Shown here one piece after another: positions 1 through 8,666 of a stretch of 64,000 bases of DNA. Made by a program: the position numbers and the translations under genes. The DNA is taken from positions 1 through 64,000 of the forward strand of contig NZ_LWHQ01000009.1 in assembly GCF_001653715.1 (NCBI RefSeq), given 5' to 3'. This DNA is from Methylobacterium platani. Its GTDB lineage: Bacteria > Pseudomonadota > Alphaproteobacteria > Rhizobiales > Beijerinckiaceae. The notes beneath the pieces were generated by a model that saw only the letters and a list, made by a program, of their open reading frames with translations, was not told where the DNA came from and ran no database searches. Position 1 is the first letter of the stretch. Each line of letters starts with the position of its first letter.

Positions 1-124
1 GGGGTGAGGGTGCTACGGTTCCGTGTGAAGCACTCAACATAGAGCTGCCAGCACAACAGTCGCCGCTTTATACTGAAGCGTGTCACCCTCACCCCCGACC
101 CCTCTCCCACACGGGAGAGGGGGA
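1..124. repeat. GGGTGAGGG-type palindromic intergenic repeat, copy A (cut by window start)
   Basis: The stretch begins with ggggtgagggtgctacggtt and ends with cgtgtcaccctcaccc followed by the hairpin cccctctcccacacgggagagggg. Its reverse complement matches 21961-22110: both share the outer hairpin, the GGGTGAGGGTGACACGCTTCAG end, a central GTGCTGGCAG and the AACCGTAGCACCCTCACCCC end, while the sequence between these blocks differs. Conserved ends, variable core and opposite orientation mark it as a dispersed repeat family. The outer hairpin would also form in RNA. Confidence 0.8.
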
Positions 125-253
125 GGCGGGCCTGCTTTTTTCGTCGCGTTTCTATCTCCCCCGGAACCCCTGCCCCCGGGCCGGTGTTCGCGGACGGAGC
201 CCTTCACGCCAAGGTTCGGGAACGGGCACGATTCAACGACAGGGAGAGACGCC

Positions 254-658
254 ATGAAGCTCATCCTCGCCGCCGGCCTCCTCGCCGCCTTCGCCGGGCC
301 CGCCTTCGCGGGTGCCTGCGGCACCGAGATCTCCTCCCTGGAGCCGCGCCTCGACGCCAAGGGGCGCGAGACCATCGCGGCGTCGAGCGGCGGCAAGGAG
401 GTGGCCTCCCGGCGGGAGGCCCAGGCCGAGGCGGCGACCGAGAAGGGCACCAGCCCCTCCTCCCTCCCGAAGGGCCCCGCCCCGGGCTCGGCCGAGACGC
501 AGGCCACCGCCGACGTCGCCAAGGCGAGCGGCGGCGGCACCGGCGTGATGGAGGCGCGTGCCAGCCTCAACCGCGCCCGCGAGCTCGACAAGAAGGGCGA
601 CGAGGCCGGCTGCATGAAGGCGGTCTCCGATGCCCGGGAGCAGATGGACAAGTCGTGA
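254..658 (+). CDS. small secreted hypothetical protein
   Basis: A 134-residue protein whose first ~19 residues form a typical Sec signal peptide (basic Lys2, hydrophobic core, cleavage after AFA), giving a mature ~115-residue periplasmic protein. The mature part is hydrophilic and Ala/Ser/Lys/Glu rich, with only two cysteines (about residues 22 and 118) that could form a disulfide. The C-terminal 40 residues look helical. The ATG at 254 is preceded by AGGGAGAG 5-10 bases upstream, better than starts further up that would bury the signal peptide. I recognise no domain; neighbours give no functional clue. Role unknown. Confidence 0.7.
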   Translation: MKLILAAGLLAAFAGPAFAGACGTEISSLEPRLDAKGRETIAASSGGKEVASRREAQAEAATEKGTSPSSLPKGPAPGSAETQATADVAKASGGGTGVMEARASLNRARELDKKGDEAGCMKAVSDAREQMDKS

Positions 659-813
659 GAGGCGGCGCGGCCTGATCCGCGGCGGGAGGTGAGGCAGCGC
701 ACATCGCGGGACGCGGGTGGCGGGCCCGCCCCTGGTCTGCTGCGCTGCAACGCCCACATCCCTCCCGCATCGCCCGGCCCTTGAAGCCGGGCTCGATCCG
801 GAGAGTCTTGGAC

Positions 814-1896
814 GTGCCTTCCCTGTTCGACCCGATCCAGCTCGGCGCCATCCTGGCACCGAACCGCATCCTGATGGCGCCGCTGACCCGCGGCCGCGCC
901 AGCCGGACCCACGTGCCGACCCCGATCATGGCGGAGTATTACCGCCAGCGCGCCGGCGCCGGCCTGATCATCAGCGAGGCCACCGGCATCTCGCAGGAAG
1001 GCACCGGCTGGCCCTTCGCGCCGGGCCTGTGGTCGGCGGAGCAGGTCGAGGCCTGGAAGCCGGTCGTCGCCGCGGTGCGCGAGGCCGGCGGGCGCATCGT
1101 CGCCCAGCTCTGGCACATGGGCCGGGTGGTCCATCCCGATTTCCTCGGCGGGCAGGCGCCCGTCTCGGCCTCCGCCACCACGGCGCCGGACCAGGCCCAT
1201 ACCTACGAGGGCAAGAAGCCCTACGCCGAGGCGCGGCCCCTGCGCGAGGACGAGATCCCGCGGCTGCTGGCGGATTACGCCAAGGCCGCCCGCAACGCGG
1301 TCGAGGCGGGCTTCGACGGGGTGCAGATCCACGCGGCGAACGGCTACCTGATCGACCAGTTCCTGCGCTCGGGCACCAACCTGCGCCAGGACCGCTACGG
1401 CGGCTCGATCGAGAACCGCATCCGCCTGCTGTCGGAGGTCGCCCGCACCGTCGCCGACACCGTCGGGGCCGACCGCACCGGGGTGCGCCTGTCGCCGAAC
1501 GAGCCGATCCAGGGCGTCGACGATCCCGATCCCGAGGCGCTGTTCCCGGCCGCCGCCGCCGCCCTGTCGGGGATCGGCGTCGCCTTCCTGGAGCTGCGCG
1601 AGCCGGGGCCGAACGGCACCTTCGGCAAGGCGGCACGGCCGCCGGTGGCGCCCGCCATCAAGGCCGCCTTCCGCGGGCCCCTGGTGCTGAACTCGGACTA
1701 CGACGGCCCCAAGGGGCAGGCCGCCCTCGACGAGGGCCGCGCCGACGCGATCGCCTTCGGCCGCACCTTCATCGCCAACCCGGACCTGCCGGAGCGGATC
1801 GCCAAGGGCGCGCCGCTGGCCAAGGACAACTACAAGACCTGGTACAGCCAGGGGCCCGAGGGCTACGTCGACTACCCGTCCCTCGACGCCGCCTGA
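814..1896 (+). CDS. NADH:flavin oxidoreductase, Old Yellow Enzyme family
   Basis: A 360-residue TIM-barrel FMN enzyme expected to reduce activated C=C bonds of enals, enones, nitro compounds or N-ethylmaleimide with NAD(P)H in the cytosol. The N-terminus PSLFDPIQLGAILAPNRI, the APLTR motif (Thr about 25), and HAANGYLIDQFL with the substrate-binding His 173/Asn 176 pair and Tyr 178 are diagnostic; DAIAFGRTFIANPDLP closes the phosphate site. Length fits the NemA/XenA-type monomer. I use the GTG at 814, preceded by GGAGAG at 800-805; a TTG at 781 would add 11 residues that do not look like family sequence. Physiological substrate cannot be read from context. Confidence 0.93.
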   Translation: MPSLFDPIQLGAILAPNRILMAPLTRGRASRTHVPTPIMAEYYRQRAGAGLIISEATGISQEGTGWPFAPGLWSAEQVEAWKPVVAAVREAGGRIVAQLWHMGRVVHPDFLGGQAPVSASATTAPDQAHTYEGKKPYAEARPLREDEIPRLLADYAKAARNAVEAGFDGVQIHAANGYLIDQFLRSGTNLRQDRYGGSIENRIRLLSEVARTVADTVGADRTGVRLSPNEPIQGVDDPDPEALFPAAAAALSGIGVAFLELREPGPNGTFGKAARPPVAPAIKAAFRGPLVLNSDYDGPKGQAALDEGRADAIAFGRTFIANPDLPERIAKGAPLAKDNYKTWYSQGPEGYVDYPSLDAA

Positions 1897-1978
1897 GGCG
1901 GATTGCCCGGATCGCGGCCGCGGGTGCACCGCACCATGATCCGGCTTGACGCGGCCCGCCGCGTTTGCGACGCCGCTC

Positions 1979-2003
1979 GGCGCCTGCCCACCGGGCAGGC
2001 GCC
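1979..2003 (+). terminator. strong hairpin after the OYE gene
   Basis: GGCGCCTGCCC, a 3-base loop ACC, then GGGCAGGCGCC: a perfect 11-bp stem about 80 bases after the OYE stop. No T-tract follows, so it is either an atypical terminator, as is common in GC-rich genomes, or an RNA-stabilising end. Confidence 0.5.
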
Positions 2004-2054
2004 GTCCGTCGGACCGGACGAGCGGCATCATGGCGGCACGCGGAGACGACGCGC

Positions 2055-2303
2055 ATGAGCAACCCGGGCAACACCCCTGCGACCTCCCAGGAGCCGAAGC
2101 AGCTCCTCCACCTCGTGTTCGGCGGCGAGCTGACCGACCTCGACAGCGTCACCTTCCGCGACCTCTCGAAGCTCGACGTCGTCGGCATCTTCCCCGACTA
2201 TGCCAGCGCCGCGATGGCCTGGAAGGCGAAGGCGCAGCAGACGGTCGACAGCGCCCAGACCCGCTACTTCATCGTGCATCTCCACCGGCTGCTGCAGCCC
2301 TGA
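2055..2303 (+). CDS. DUF4170-type small protein
   Basis: An 82-residue cytosolic protein. The pattern HLVFGGELTDLDSVTFRDL, then DVVGIFPDYASAAMAWKAKAQ and RYFIVHLHRLL, matches the DUF4170 family of Hyphomicrobiales as I remember it; the fold looks like a small alpha/beta domain with a C-terminal HLHRLL. The biochemical role of the family is unknown. The ATG at 2055 is preceded by GGAGACG. An upstream in-frame start at 1965 would add 30 Arg-rich residues that run across the hairpin at 1979-2003, so it is unlikely. Confidence 0.75.
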   Translation: MSNPGNTPATSQEPKQLLHLVFGGELTDLDSVTFRDLSKLDVVGIFPDYASAAMAWKAKAQQTVDSAQTRYFIVHLHRLLQP

Positions 2304-2562
2304 GACGCATCCCCGCGCTTAGGAAAGCAGTCACCGTGCGGGCGAAAGCCGGCGACTTGCGCAATTCGGCGCACATGAAAGCATTGTGACGGTATCCCGG
2401 CGCTGGTAAGAGCCTCGCCCGTCACACGAGAGCATCGTCGCGCGAGGGGCCCGCATTCGCGCGACGCTCGATGCGTTTGTCCCTCAACCCCGACGCGCGG
2501 GCTTCGTTCGAGCATCCCGCGGCCGCGCCGGGGGTCTCGGCGCGGGCCACGATGGAAGCACG

Positions 2563-3507
<945 letters not shown>

Positions 3508-3596
3508 GCGGCCGGCCGGGCGGCGCCCGTCCGACAATCCGGGACTCCAGAAGACGACACCGTCCGCCGCGAACCGATTTGCCTCCACAAACCGGT

Positions 3597-3625
3597 TTGC
3601 GCCGGGCCTGCGACGCGCCTATATA
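3597..3625 (+). promoter_or_regulatory. predicted sigma-70-type promoter of trcR
   Basis: TTGCGC at 3597-3602, a 17-base spacer, then TATATA at 3620-3625 in otherwise GC-rich DNA. The near-palindrome AAACCGGTTT overlaps the -35 box and could be an operator. The trcR start lies 175 bases downstream, leaving a long leader. Confidence 0.55.
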
Positions 3626-3799
3626 TCGGGCGATTCCCTCACAGCGTGAGACAGGCCGTTCCGATCATCCGGGACGCCGGCGGGGCCCCCGGCTCCGCCC
3701 CGGGCGCCCTGTCGCGCCGAGGGGCCCGTGTCGCAAGGCCGCTTCCCCGGGAGCGGCAGGCCGCGTTCCGCGAAGCCGGAATGCCCGTGGAGGTGTAGT

Positions 3800-4519
3800 A
3801 TGTCCCAGGGTCCGCTGATGCCGAAGGCGACGGCCGTATGGCTCGTCGAGAACACGTCGCTGTCCTTCGATCAGATCGCCGATTTCTGCAAGCTCCACCC
3901 CCTCGAGGTGAAGGGCATCGCCGACGGCGAGGTGGCGGCCGGCATCAAGGGCCTCGACCCGGTCTCCACCGGCCAGCTGACCCGCGAGGAGATCGAGCGG
4001 GCGCAGGTGAACCCGAACCACCGCATGAAGGTCGCGGTGTCGAAGGTGAAGCTGCCCGAGGTCAAGCGCACCAAGGGCCCGCGCTACACCCCCCTCTCCC
4101 GCCGCCAGGACCGGCCGAACGCCATCCTGTGGCTGCTGCGCAACCATCCGGAGCTGAAGGACGCGCAGGTGATGCGCCTCGTCGGCACGACCAAGTCGAC
4201 GATCCAGCAGATCCGCGAGCGCACCCACTGGAATTCCGGCTCGCTGCAGCCGATGGACCCGGTGACCCTCGGCCTGTGCTCGCAGATCGACCTCGACTTC
4301 GAGGTCCAGCGCGCCGCCAAGGACCGTCCGCTGGTCGAGTCCGCCGAGGGCGGCGCCACCCTGATGCCGCCCGAGCTCTCGGTCCTGCCCGAGCCCGAGG
4401 ACCGCGACGCCGATCACCGCCCCGGCCGCGGCGACGAGCGCCTGGACGCGGATTCGGTCTTCGCCCGCCTCAAGCCGATGCGGAAGGGCGAGGCGGACGA
4501 GGACGACGACGAGTATTGA
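3800..4519 (+). CDS. trcR: cell cycle transcriptional regulator TrcR (DUF1013)
   Basis: A 239-residue cytosolic DNA-binding protein found almost only in Alphaproteobacteria and annotated after the Caulobacter cell-cycle regulator TrcR. The N-terminal MPKATAVWLVENTSLSFDQIADFC segment is a helix-turn-helix-like module (residues ~8-45); a second HTH-like stretch lies at ~105-142 (NAILWLLRNHPELKDAQV through TIQQIRER). The C-terminus is acidic (GEADEDDDEY). The ATG at 3800 has GGAGG 6 bases upstream; an ATG at 3818 is also possible. It is monocistronic, with its own promoter and a terminator shared with the convergent BKACE gene. Function follows from family; direct targets are unknown here. Confidence 0.92.
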   Translation: MSQGPLMPKATAVWLVENTSLSFDQIADFCKLHPLEVKGIADGEVAAGIKGLDPVSTGQLTREEIERAQVNPNHRMKVAVSKVKLPEVKRTKGPRYTPLSRRQDRPNAILWLLRNHPELKDAQVMRLVGTTKSTIQQIRERTHWNSGSLQPMDPVTLGLCSQIDLDFEVQRAAKDRPLVESAEGGATLMPPELSVLPEPEDRDADHRPGRGDERLDADSVFARLKPMRKGEADEDDDEY

Positions 4520-4580
4520 GCCGGGTCGGGGCGGGCCGCGAAGGCGGCCGGCCCCCGCCCGACCTGAGGCGGACGGACGC

Positions 4581-4604
4581 GGAACCCGGGCAGGCCCGGG
4601 TTCC
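4581..4604. terminator. bidirectional terminator hairpin
   Basis: GGAACCCGGG, loop CAGG, CCCGGGTTCC: a perfect 10-bp stem between the convergent trcR and BKACE genes. A second, longer imperfect GC hairpin (about 4525-4564) lies just before it. Both strands can use them. Confidence 0.6.
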
Positions 4605-4619
4605 CGACACGAGGCGACC

Positions 4620-5549
4620 CTAGAAGCTCACCCGGTCGCCGCCCTTGAGCGCCAGGATCTCGCGCGCGTCGTCCGGGCTCGCGACCTCGAGGCCCAAGCC
4701 CTCGATGATCTGGCGGGCTTTCACGACCTGCTGGGCGTTCGACTCGGCCATCCTGCCGGGGCCGATCCACAGCGAATCCTCCAGCCCGACCCGGACGTTG
4801 CCGCCGAGCGCGATCGCCTGGGCGGCGATGGTCATCTGGTTGCGGCCCGCGCCCAGCACCGACCAGCGGTAATCGTCGCCGAACAGCCGGTCGGCGGTGC
4901 GCTTCATGTGCTGCACGTCCTCCGGGTGCTGGCCGATGCCGCCGAGGATGCCGAACACGCTCTGGACGAAGAACGGCGGCTTGATCACGCCGCGATCGGC
5001 GAAGTGGGCGAGCGTGTAGAGATGGCCGATATCGTAGCACTCGACCTCGAACCGGGTGCCGTTCTCGGCGCAGGTCGTCAGGATGTGCTCGATGTCCGCG
5101 AAAGTGTTCTTGAAGATCCGGTCGCGCGAGCCGGCGAGATAGGGCTCCTCCCAGTCGTGCTGGAAGGTCTTGAACCGCTCCAGCATCGGGTAGAGGCCGA
5201 AATTCATCGACCCCATGTTGAGCGAGGCGACCTCCGGCTTGAAATGGGCTGCCGGTCCGAGGCGCTCGTCGATGCCCATGGTCGGGGCGCCGCCGGTGGT
5301 GAGGTTCACCACGCAGTTCGAGCGCTGCTTGATCACCCTCAGGAACGGCTCGAAGGCCTCGGGCGACTGGTCGGGCTTGCCGGTCTTCGGGTCGCGGGCG
5401 TGCAGGTGGACGATCGCCGCGCCGGCCTCCGCCGCGCCGATCGCGGCCTCGGCGATCTCGTCGGGGGTCACCGGCAGGTGCGGCGACATCGACGGCGTGT
5501 GGATCGCGCCGGTGACGGCGCAGGTGATGACGACTTTTCGCGTGGCCAT
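4620..5549 (-). CDS. beta-keto acid cleavage enzyme (BKACE, DUF849 family)
   Basis: A 309-residue TIM-barrel metalloenzyme. Family members condense a beta-keto acid with acetyl-CoA and cleave it to acetoacetate plus a new CoA thioester. The zinc motif HLHARDP (His 48 and His 50) and the glycine-rich LTTGGAPTMG are present. It lies 11 bases downstream of a 3-hydroxyacyl-CoA-dehydrogenase-like gene on the same strand, so the dehydrogenase probably makes the 3-keto substrate that this enzyme splits. The start ATG at 5549 is preceded by GAGAGGAAACCCC. Substrate is open: carnitine (via 3-dehydrocarnitine) is one known precedent for this pairing, but no betainyl-CoA thioesterase is seen nearby. Confidence 0.88.
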   Translation of the reverse strand: MATRKVVITCAVTGAIHTPSMSPHLPVTPDEIAEAAIGAAEAGAAIVHLHARDPKTGKPDQSPEAFEPFLRVIKQRSNCVVNLTTGGAPTMGIDERLGPAAHFKPEVASLNMGSMNFGLYPMLERFKTFQHDWEEPYLAGSRDRIFKNTFADIEHILTTCAENGTRFEVECYDIGHLYTLAHFADRGVIKPPFFVQSVFGILGGIGQHPEDVQHMKRTADRLFGDDYRWSVLGAGRNQMTIAAQAIALGGNVRVGLEDSLWIGPGRMAESNAQQVVKARQIIEGLGLEVASPDDAREILALKGGDRVSF

Positions 5550-5560
5550 GGGGTTTCCTC

Positions 5561-6487
5561 TCACGATTGGGCGCGCTTGTGCGCAATCAGGGCGGCGAGG
5601 CGCGCGTCGCGGCGGCGGCTGCGCTCCGCCGGCGGGGCGGGATCGGGGCCGCCGTCCCAGGCGGCGACGATGCGGGCGGCGCTCTCGGGCGACCAGACCG
5701 AGGCCGGGGCCGGATCGGCGGCGAGCCGGCCGTAGAAGCCGCCGTAGCGGGTGGCGTAGTCGGCGACGCCGCCCGGCGCGTTGAGGTCGATCGTGGCGAA
5801 GGGCCCGAGGAACGACCAGCGCAACCCCAGCCCCTCGGCGACCGTCCGGTCGAGGTCGGCCGGGCTCACCACCCCCTCGGCGACGAGGCGGAACGCCTCG
5901 GAGAGCAGCGCCCCCTGCAGGCGGTTGAGCACGAAGCCCTCGACCTCGCGACGCACCGTCACCGCCGCCTGGCCGGCCGCCTCGTAGAGGGCGCGGGCGC
6001 GCTCGACCACCGCCGGGTCGGTCCAGGGCGCGCCGCACAGCTCCACCACCGGGACGAGGTGCGGCGGGTTGACCGGGTGGCCGACGAGGCAGCGGGCGCG
6101 CCCGGCGAGCCCTTCGGTGAACAGCGAGGCGACGATCGCCGAGGTCGAGGAGGCGAGGATCGTGTCCGGCGCGCACAGGGCGTCGAGCTCGGCGAAGAGT
6201 GCGCGCTTGGCCTCCACCGTCTCGGGGCCGTTCTCCTGCACGAGGTCGGCGCCGGCCACCGCCTCCGACAGGTCGGCGCAGGTCCGGATGCGGGCGAGCG
6301 CCGCCGGCACGTCGGCGACGAGGCCGTGGCCCTCGAGCTGGCGCAGGGCCTCCTCGACATGGCCGGGCGCGGCGGCGAGCGCGGCGGGATGGAGGTCGGT
6401 GAGCCGGACGGAAAAGCCCGCCCGGGCGAAGACGACGGCCCAGGACCGGCCGATCAGCCCGGCCCCGACGACGGCGACGGTTGGCAT
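5561..6487 (-). CDS. 3-hydroxyacyl-CoA dehydrogenase-family NAD-dependent dehydrogenase
   Basis: A 308-residue two-domain dehydrogenase: Rossmann motif VVGAGLIG at residues 7-13, Asp 31 after the second strand favouring NAD, and the C-terminal helical domain starting near residue 180. The GHPVNPPHLVPVVEL motif with His 137 is the catalytic region typical of L-carnitine dehydrogenase, lambda-crystallin and 3-hydroxybutyryl-CoA dehydrogenases. Lacking any CoA-specific context, it more likely oxidises a free 3-hydroxy acid to the 3-keto acid consumed by the BKACE encoded directly downstream. First gene of a two-gene operon divergent from the GntR regulator at 6672. Confidence 0.85.
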   Translation of the reverse strand: MPTVAVVGAGLIGRSWAVVFARAGFSVRLTDLHPAALAAAPGHVEEALRQLEGHGLVADVPAALARIRTCADLSEAVAGADLVQENGPETVEAKRALFAELDALCAPDTILASSTSAIVASLFTEGLAGRARCLVGHPVNPPHLVPVVELCGAPWTDPAVVERARALYEAAGQAAVTVRREVEGFVLNRLQGALLSEAFRLVAEGVVSPADLDRTVAEGLGLRWSFLGPFATIDLNAPGGVADYATRYGGFYGRLAADPAPASVWSPESAARIVAAWDGGPDPAPPAERSRRRDARLAALIAHKRAQS

Positions 6488-6671
6488 CGCGAAACAATCC
6501 CTCGGAAGACGTCACGGCGCGGCGGACGAGCCGGTGCGTCGGTTGCGTGTCCTGCCCTGCCTCACGGTCGTTGGGGTTGCCGTGATCTGTGATCACACTT
6601 AGGCTCGCACCAAACCGCGCGCCTGTCGAGATGCCGGCGGGCCAAGCAGCGGGACCTTGAGGGAGGCGGCG

Positions 6672-7361
6672 GTGGAGAGCATCGCCCGGATCGGCCGCGT
6701 CGCGCACGCCACCCTGGGCGCGCAGGCCTACGAGGCCCTGCGCGACCGGCTGATCGCCGGCGCGCTCGCGCCGGGGGAGCGGTTGTCGCTGCGCACCCTC
6801 GCCGAGGGGCTCGGCACCTCGGTGATGCCGGCGCGCGAGGCGGTGTCGCGGCTCGTCGCCGACGAGGCGCTGGAGGTGTTGCCGAACCGCGCCGTGCGGG
6901 TGCCGGTGATGACGCTGTCGACGTTCCGCGAGCTGACCCGGGTGCGCATCGCCGTCGAGGGCTTCGCCGCGACCGAGGCCGCGCGCAGGCTCGCTCCCGA
7001 CGACCTCGCGGCGATCCGAAGCCACGACGCCGCGTTCCGCCACGAGGTGCTGGCCCCCGAGCCCGACCTGGAACGGGCGATGCGGGCGAATCGCGACCTG
7101 CACTTCGCGGTCTACCGGGCCGCCGGCCTGCCCTCGCTCGTCGCGATCATCGAGGGCCTGTGGCTGCGCATCGGGCCGGTGCTCAACCTCGACATGCGCT
7201 CGTCGCGCCGGCGCGTCGCCGAGGGCGGGGCGCAGGTGCACCATGCCCACCTGGCGGCGGCGCTCGCCGCCGGCGACGGCGACGGCGCCCGCGCGGCGCT
7301 GGCCGCCGACATCGCCGCCAGCGCCGACTTCATCGAGACGACCGGGCGCCTCGCGCCCTGA
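6672..7361 (+). CDS. GntR-family regulator, FCD (FadR/VanR-type) subgroup
   Basis: A 229-residue repressor-type protein. A winged HTH occupies roughly residues 15-80 (YEALRDRLIAGALAPGERLS, then LRTLAEGLGTSVMPAREAVSRL), followed by an all-helical FCD ligand domain; the AxRANRDLHFAVYRAAG segment supplies part of its metal or ligand site. It is transcribed away from the dehydrogenase-BKACE operon and lies 17 bases upstream of the short-chain dehydrogenase, so it probably controls both by sensing an intermediate. I chose the GTG at 6672 with GGGAGG 5 bases upstream; a TTG at 6657 has no such site. Confidence 0.88.
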   Translation: MESIARIGRVAHATLGAQAYEALRDRLIAGALAPGERLSLRTLAEGLGTSVMPAREAVSRLVADEALEVLPNRAVRVPVMTLSTFRELTRVRIAVEGFAATEAARRLAPDDLAAIRSHDAAFRHEVLAPEPDLERAMRANRDLHFAVYRAAGLPSLVAIIEGLWLRIGPVLNLDMRSSRRRVAEGGAQVHHAHLAAALAAGDGDGARAALAADIAASADFIETTGRLAP

Positions 7362-7378
7362 CACATCGGAGGACGATC

Positions 7379-8146
7379 ATGGAGATGGGATTGGGCGGCC
7401 TGAAGGTGCTGGTCACCGCCGGCGCCGGTGGCATCGGGCTCGAGGTGGCGCAGGCCTTCGTGGATGAGGGCGCGCGGGTCCATGTCTGCGACGTCGACCG
7501 CGCGGCGCTGGCGGCCCTAGCCCCCGGCATCACCGGCACCTACGCCGACGTGGCCTCGCGCGGCGACGTCGCCCGCCTGTTCGCCGAAGCCGAGGCCGCG
7601 CTCGGCGGGCTCGACTGCCTCGTCAACAATGCCGGCATCGCCGGGCCGACCGGCCGGGTCGAGGAGATCAACCCGGAGGATTGGGACCGCACCCTCGACA
7701 TCTGCATCACCGGGCAGTTCAACTGCGTGCGGCTGGCGGTGCCGCTGCTGCGCCGCAGCGCCAACCCGTCGATCGTCAACCTGTCCTCGGTGGCGGGGCG
7801 GTTCGGCTTCCCGCTGCGCACGCCCTACGCGGCGGCGAAATGGGCGGTGATCGGCTTCACTAAGTCGCTGTCGCGGGAACTCGGGCCCGACGGCGTCCGG
7901 GTCAACGCGGTCCTGCCCGGCATCGTCGCCGGCGACCGCCAGCGCCGGGTGCTGGAGGCCAAGGCGCAGCAGCGCGGGGTCAGCTTCGCGGAGATGGAGG
8001 CCTCGGCCTTCGCGGCGGCCTCGATCAAGGACTACGTCACCGCCCGCCAGATCGCCGACCAGATCCTGTTCCTGGCCTCCGAGCGCGGCAAGACCATCTC
8101 GGGCCAAGCGCTGGCGGTGGACGGCGACCTGCAGATGCTGACGTAG
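7379..8146 (+). CDS. short-chain dehydrogenase/reductase
   Basis: A 255-residue classical SDR. The cofactor loop is TAGAGGIG (residues 13-20, the usual first Gly position), Asp 38 suggests NAD preference, NNAG is at 83-86, catalytic Ser ~136-137, and the Tyr 150-x3-Lys 154 pair lies in PYAAAKW. It follows the GntR gene with a 17-base gap and has GGAGGA 5 bases before its ATG, so it is co-transcribed with the regulator. By position it takes part in the same hydroxy/keto acid pathway as the divergent operon; the exact reaction cannot be told from sequence. A second ATG at 7385 is possible. Confidence 0.88.
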   Translation: MEMGLGGLKVLVTAGAGGIGLEVAQAFVDEGARVHVCDVDRAALAALAPGITGTYADVASRGDVARLFAEAEAALGGLDCLVNNAGIAGPTGRVEEINPEDWDRTLDICITGQFNCVRLAVPLLRRSANPSIVNLSSVAGRFGFPLRTPYAAAKWAVIGFTKSLSRELGPDGVRVNAVLPGIVAGDRQRRVLEAKAQQRGVSFAEMEASAFAAASIKDYVTARQIADQILFLASERGKTISGQALAVDGDLQMLT

Positions 8147-8155
8147 AGGGAGCCT

Positions 8156-8188
8156 CGTCCCGGGGCGGCGGCAGCGGAACCCGGGACG
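8156..8188 (+). terminator. terminator-like hairpin after the SDR gene
   Basis: CGTCCCGGG and CCCGGGACG form a 9-bp stem around a 15-base loop, 10 bases after the SDR stop. No T-run follows. Confidence 0.4.
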
Positions 8189-8217
8189 ACGCGGACCGGT
8201 CTCTTGATGTGCAAGGA

Positions 8218-8319
8218 GATCCGGGATCCAGCGCAAGACGGCGCGAAGCGCCCGTATCCTTGCAACGGTGCGGCATGCCGAGCCGCTTCGGGGCGAGTCT
8301 TCCGTCTGGATCCCGGATC
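8218..8319. repeat. inverted repeat in the 8147-8459 non-coding stretch
   Basis: GATCCGGGATCCAG at 8218-8231 is repeated inverted as CTGGATCCCGGATC at 8306-8319, a perfect 14-base match with 74 bases between. It resembles the GATCCCGGG element at 29303-29394. I see no gene in the rest of the 313-base gap, which otherwise holds only the hairpin at 8156-8188. Confidence 0.6.
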
Positions 8320-8459
8320 GCCTTCCGCGATCGCTGCAATCGTCCGGGAAACGGGGTGGCCTGCCGGGAGCGGTTGTCTGCCCGCAGGTGTTTCCACGCG
8401 GGTCGTCGTTGCCGGTCGCGGTCAGTGTCCGTTCGACGAACCCCTGTCGAACCCCGGTC

Positions 8460-8582
8460 TCACGGCAGCCAGCGCGCGAGAAACCCGCCCACCGCCACGG
8501 CGAACACCGCCCAGGGGCCGAGGACCAGCCAGATCGGATGCGGTCCGGCCTCGTCCCTCGTCTTCACGTCGTCCAGGATCAT
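8460..8582 (-). CDS. predicted 40-residue single-span membrane protein
   Basis: A short reading frame, MILDDVKTRDEAGPHP followed by a 20-residue hydrophobic segment rich in Val, Ala, Leu and Trp, ending ARWLP. An acidic, soluble N-terminus plus one C-terminal helix fits a small membrane protein. A GGCGGGGG stretch precedes the ATG but is not a clean ribosome site. It follows rarD on the same strand with an 84-base gap and could be co-transcribed. I recognise no family. The membrane-span composition in such GC-rich DNA makes a chance frame less likely, but it is not excluded. Confidence 0.42.
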   Translation of the reverse strand: MILDDVKTRDEAGPHPIWLVLGPWAVFAVAVGGFLARWLP

Positions 8583-8666
8583 CGCGGCCCCCGCCGATTC
8601 GTCGCCCGAAGCAGGAAGCCCCGCGATTATGGTTGGACGGGGGAAGCTTGACCGGTGGAGCTTGCG

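Noticed and set aside
34-2031. 665-residue minus-strand frame opposite the OYE gene
   Set aside because: The plus-strand OYE has all catalytic motifs, while this frame is Arg/Gly-rich and crosses a repeat and a hairpin.
4620-7364. 914-residue minus-strand frame spanning BKACE, dehydrogenase and regulator region
   Set aside because: Only its C-terminal 309 residues are a protein family (BKACE). The rest runs through the dehydrogenase in another frame and through the plus-strand GntR gene, with Arg/Pro/Gly-rich chance composition.
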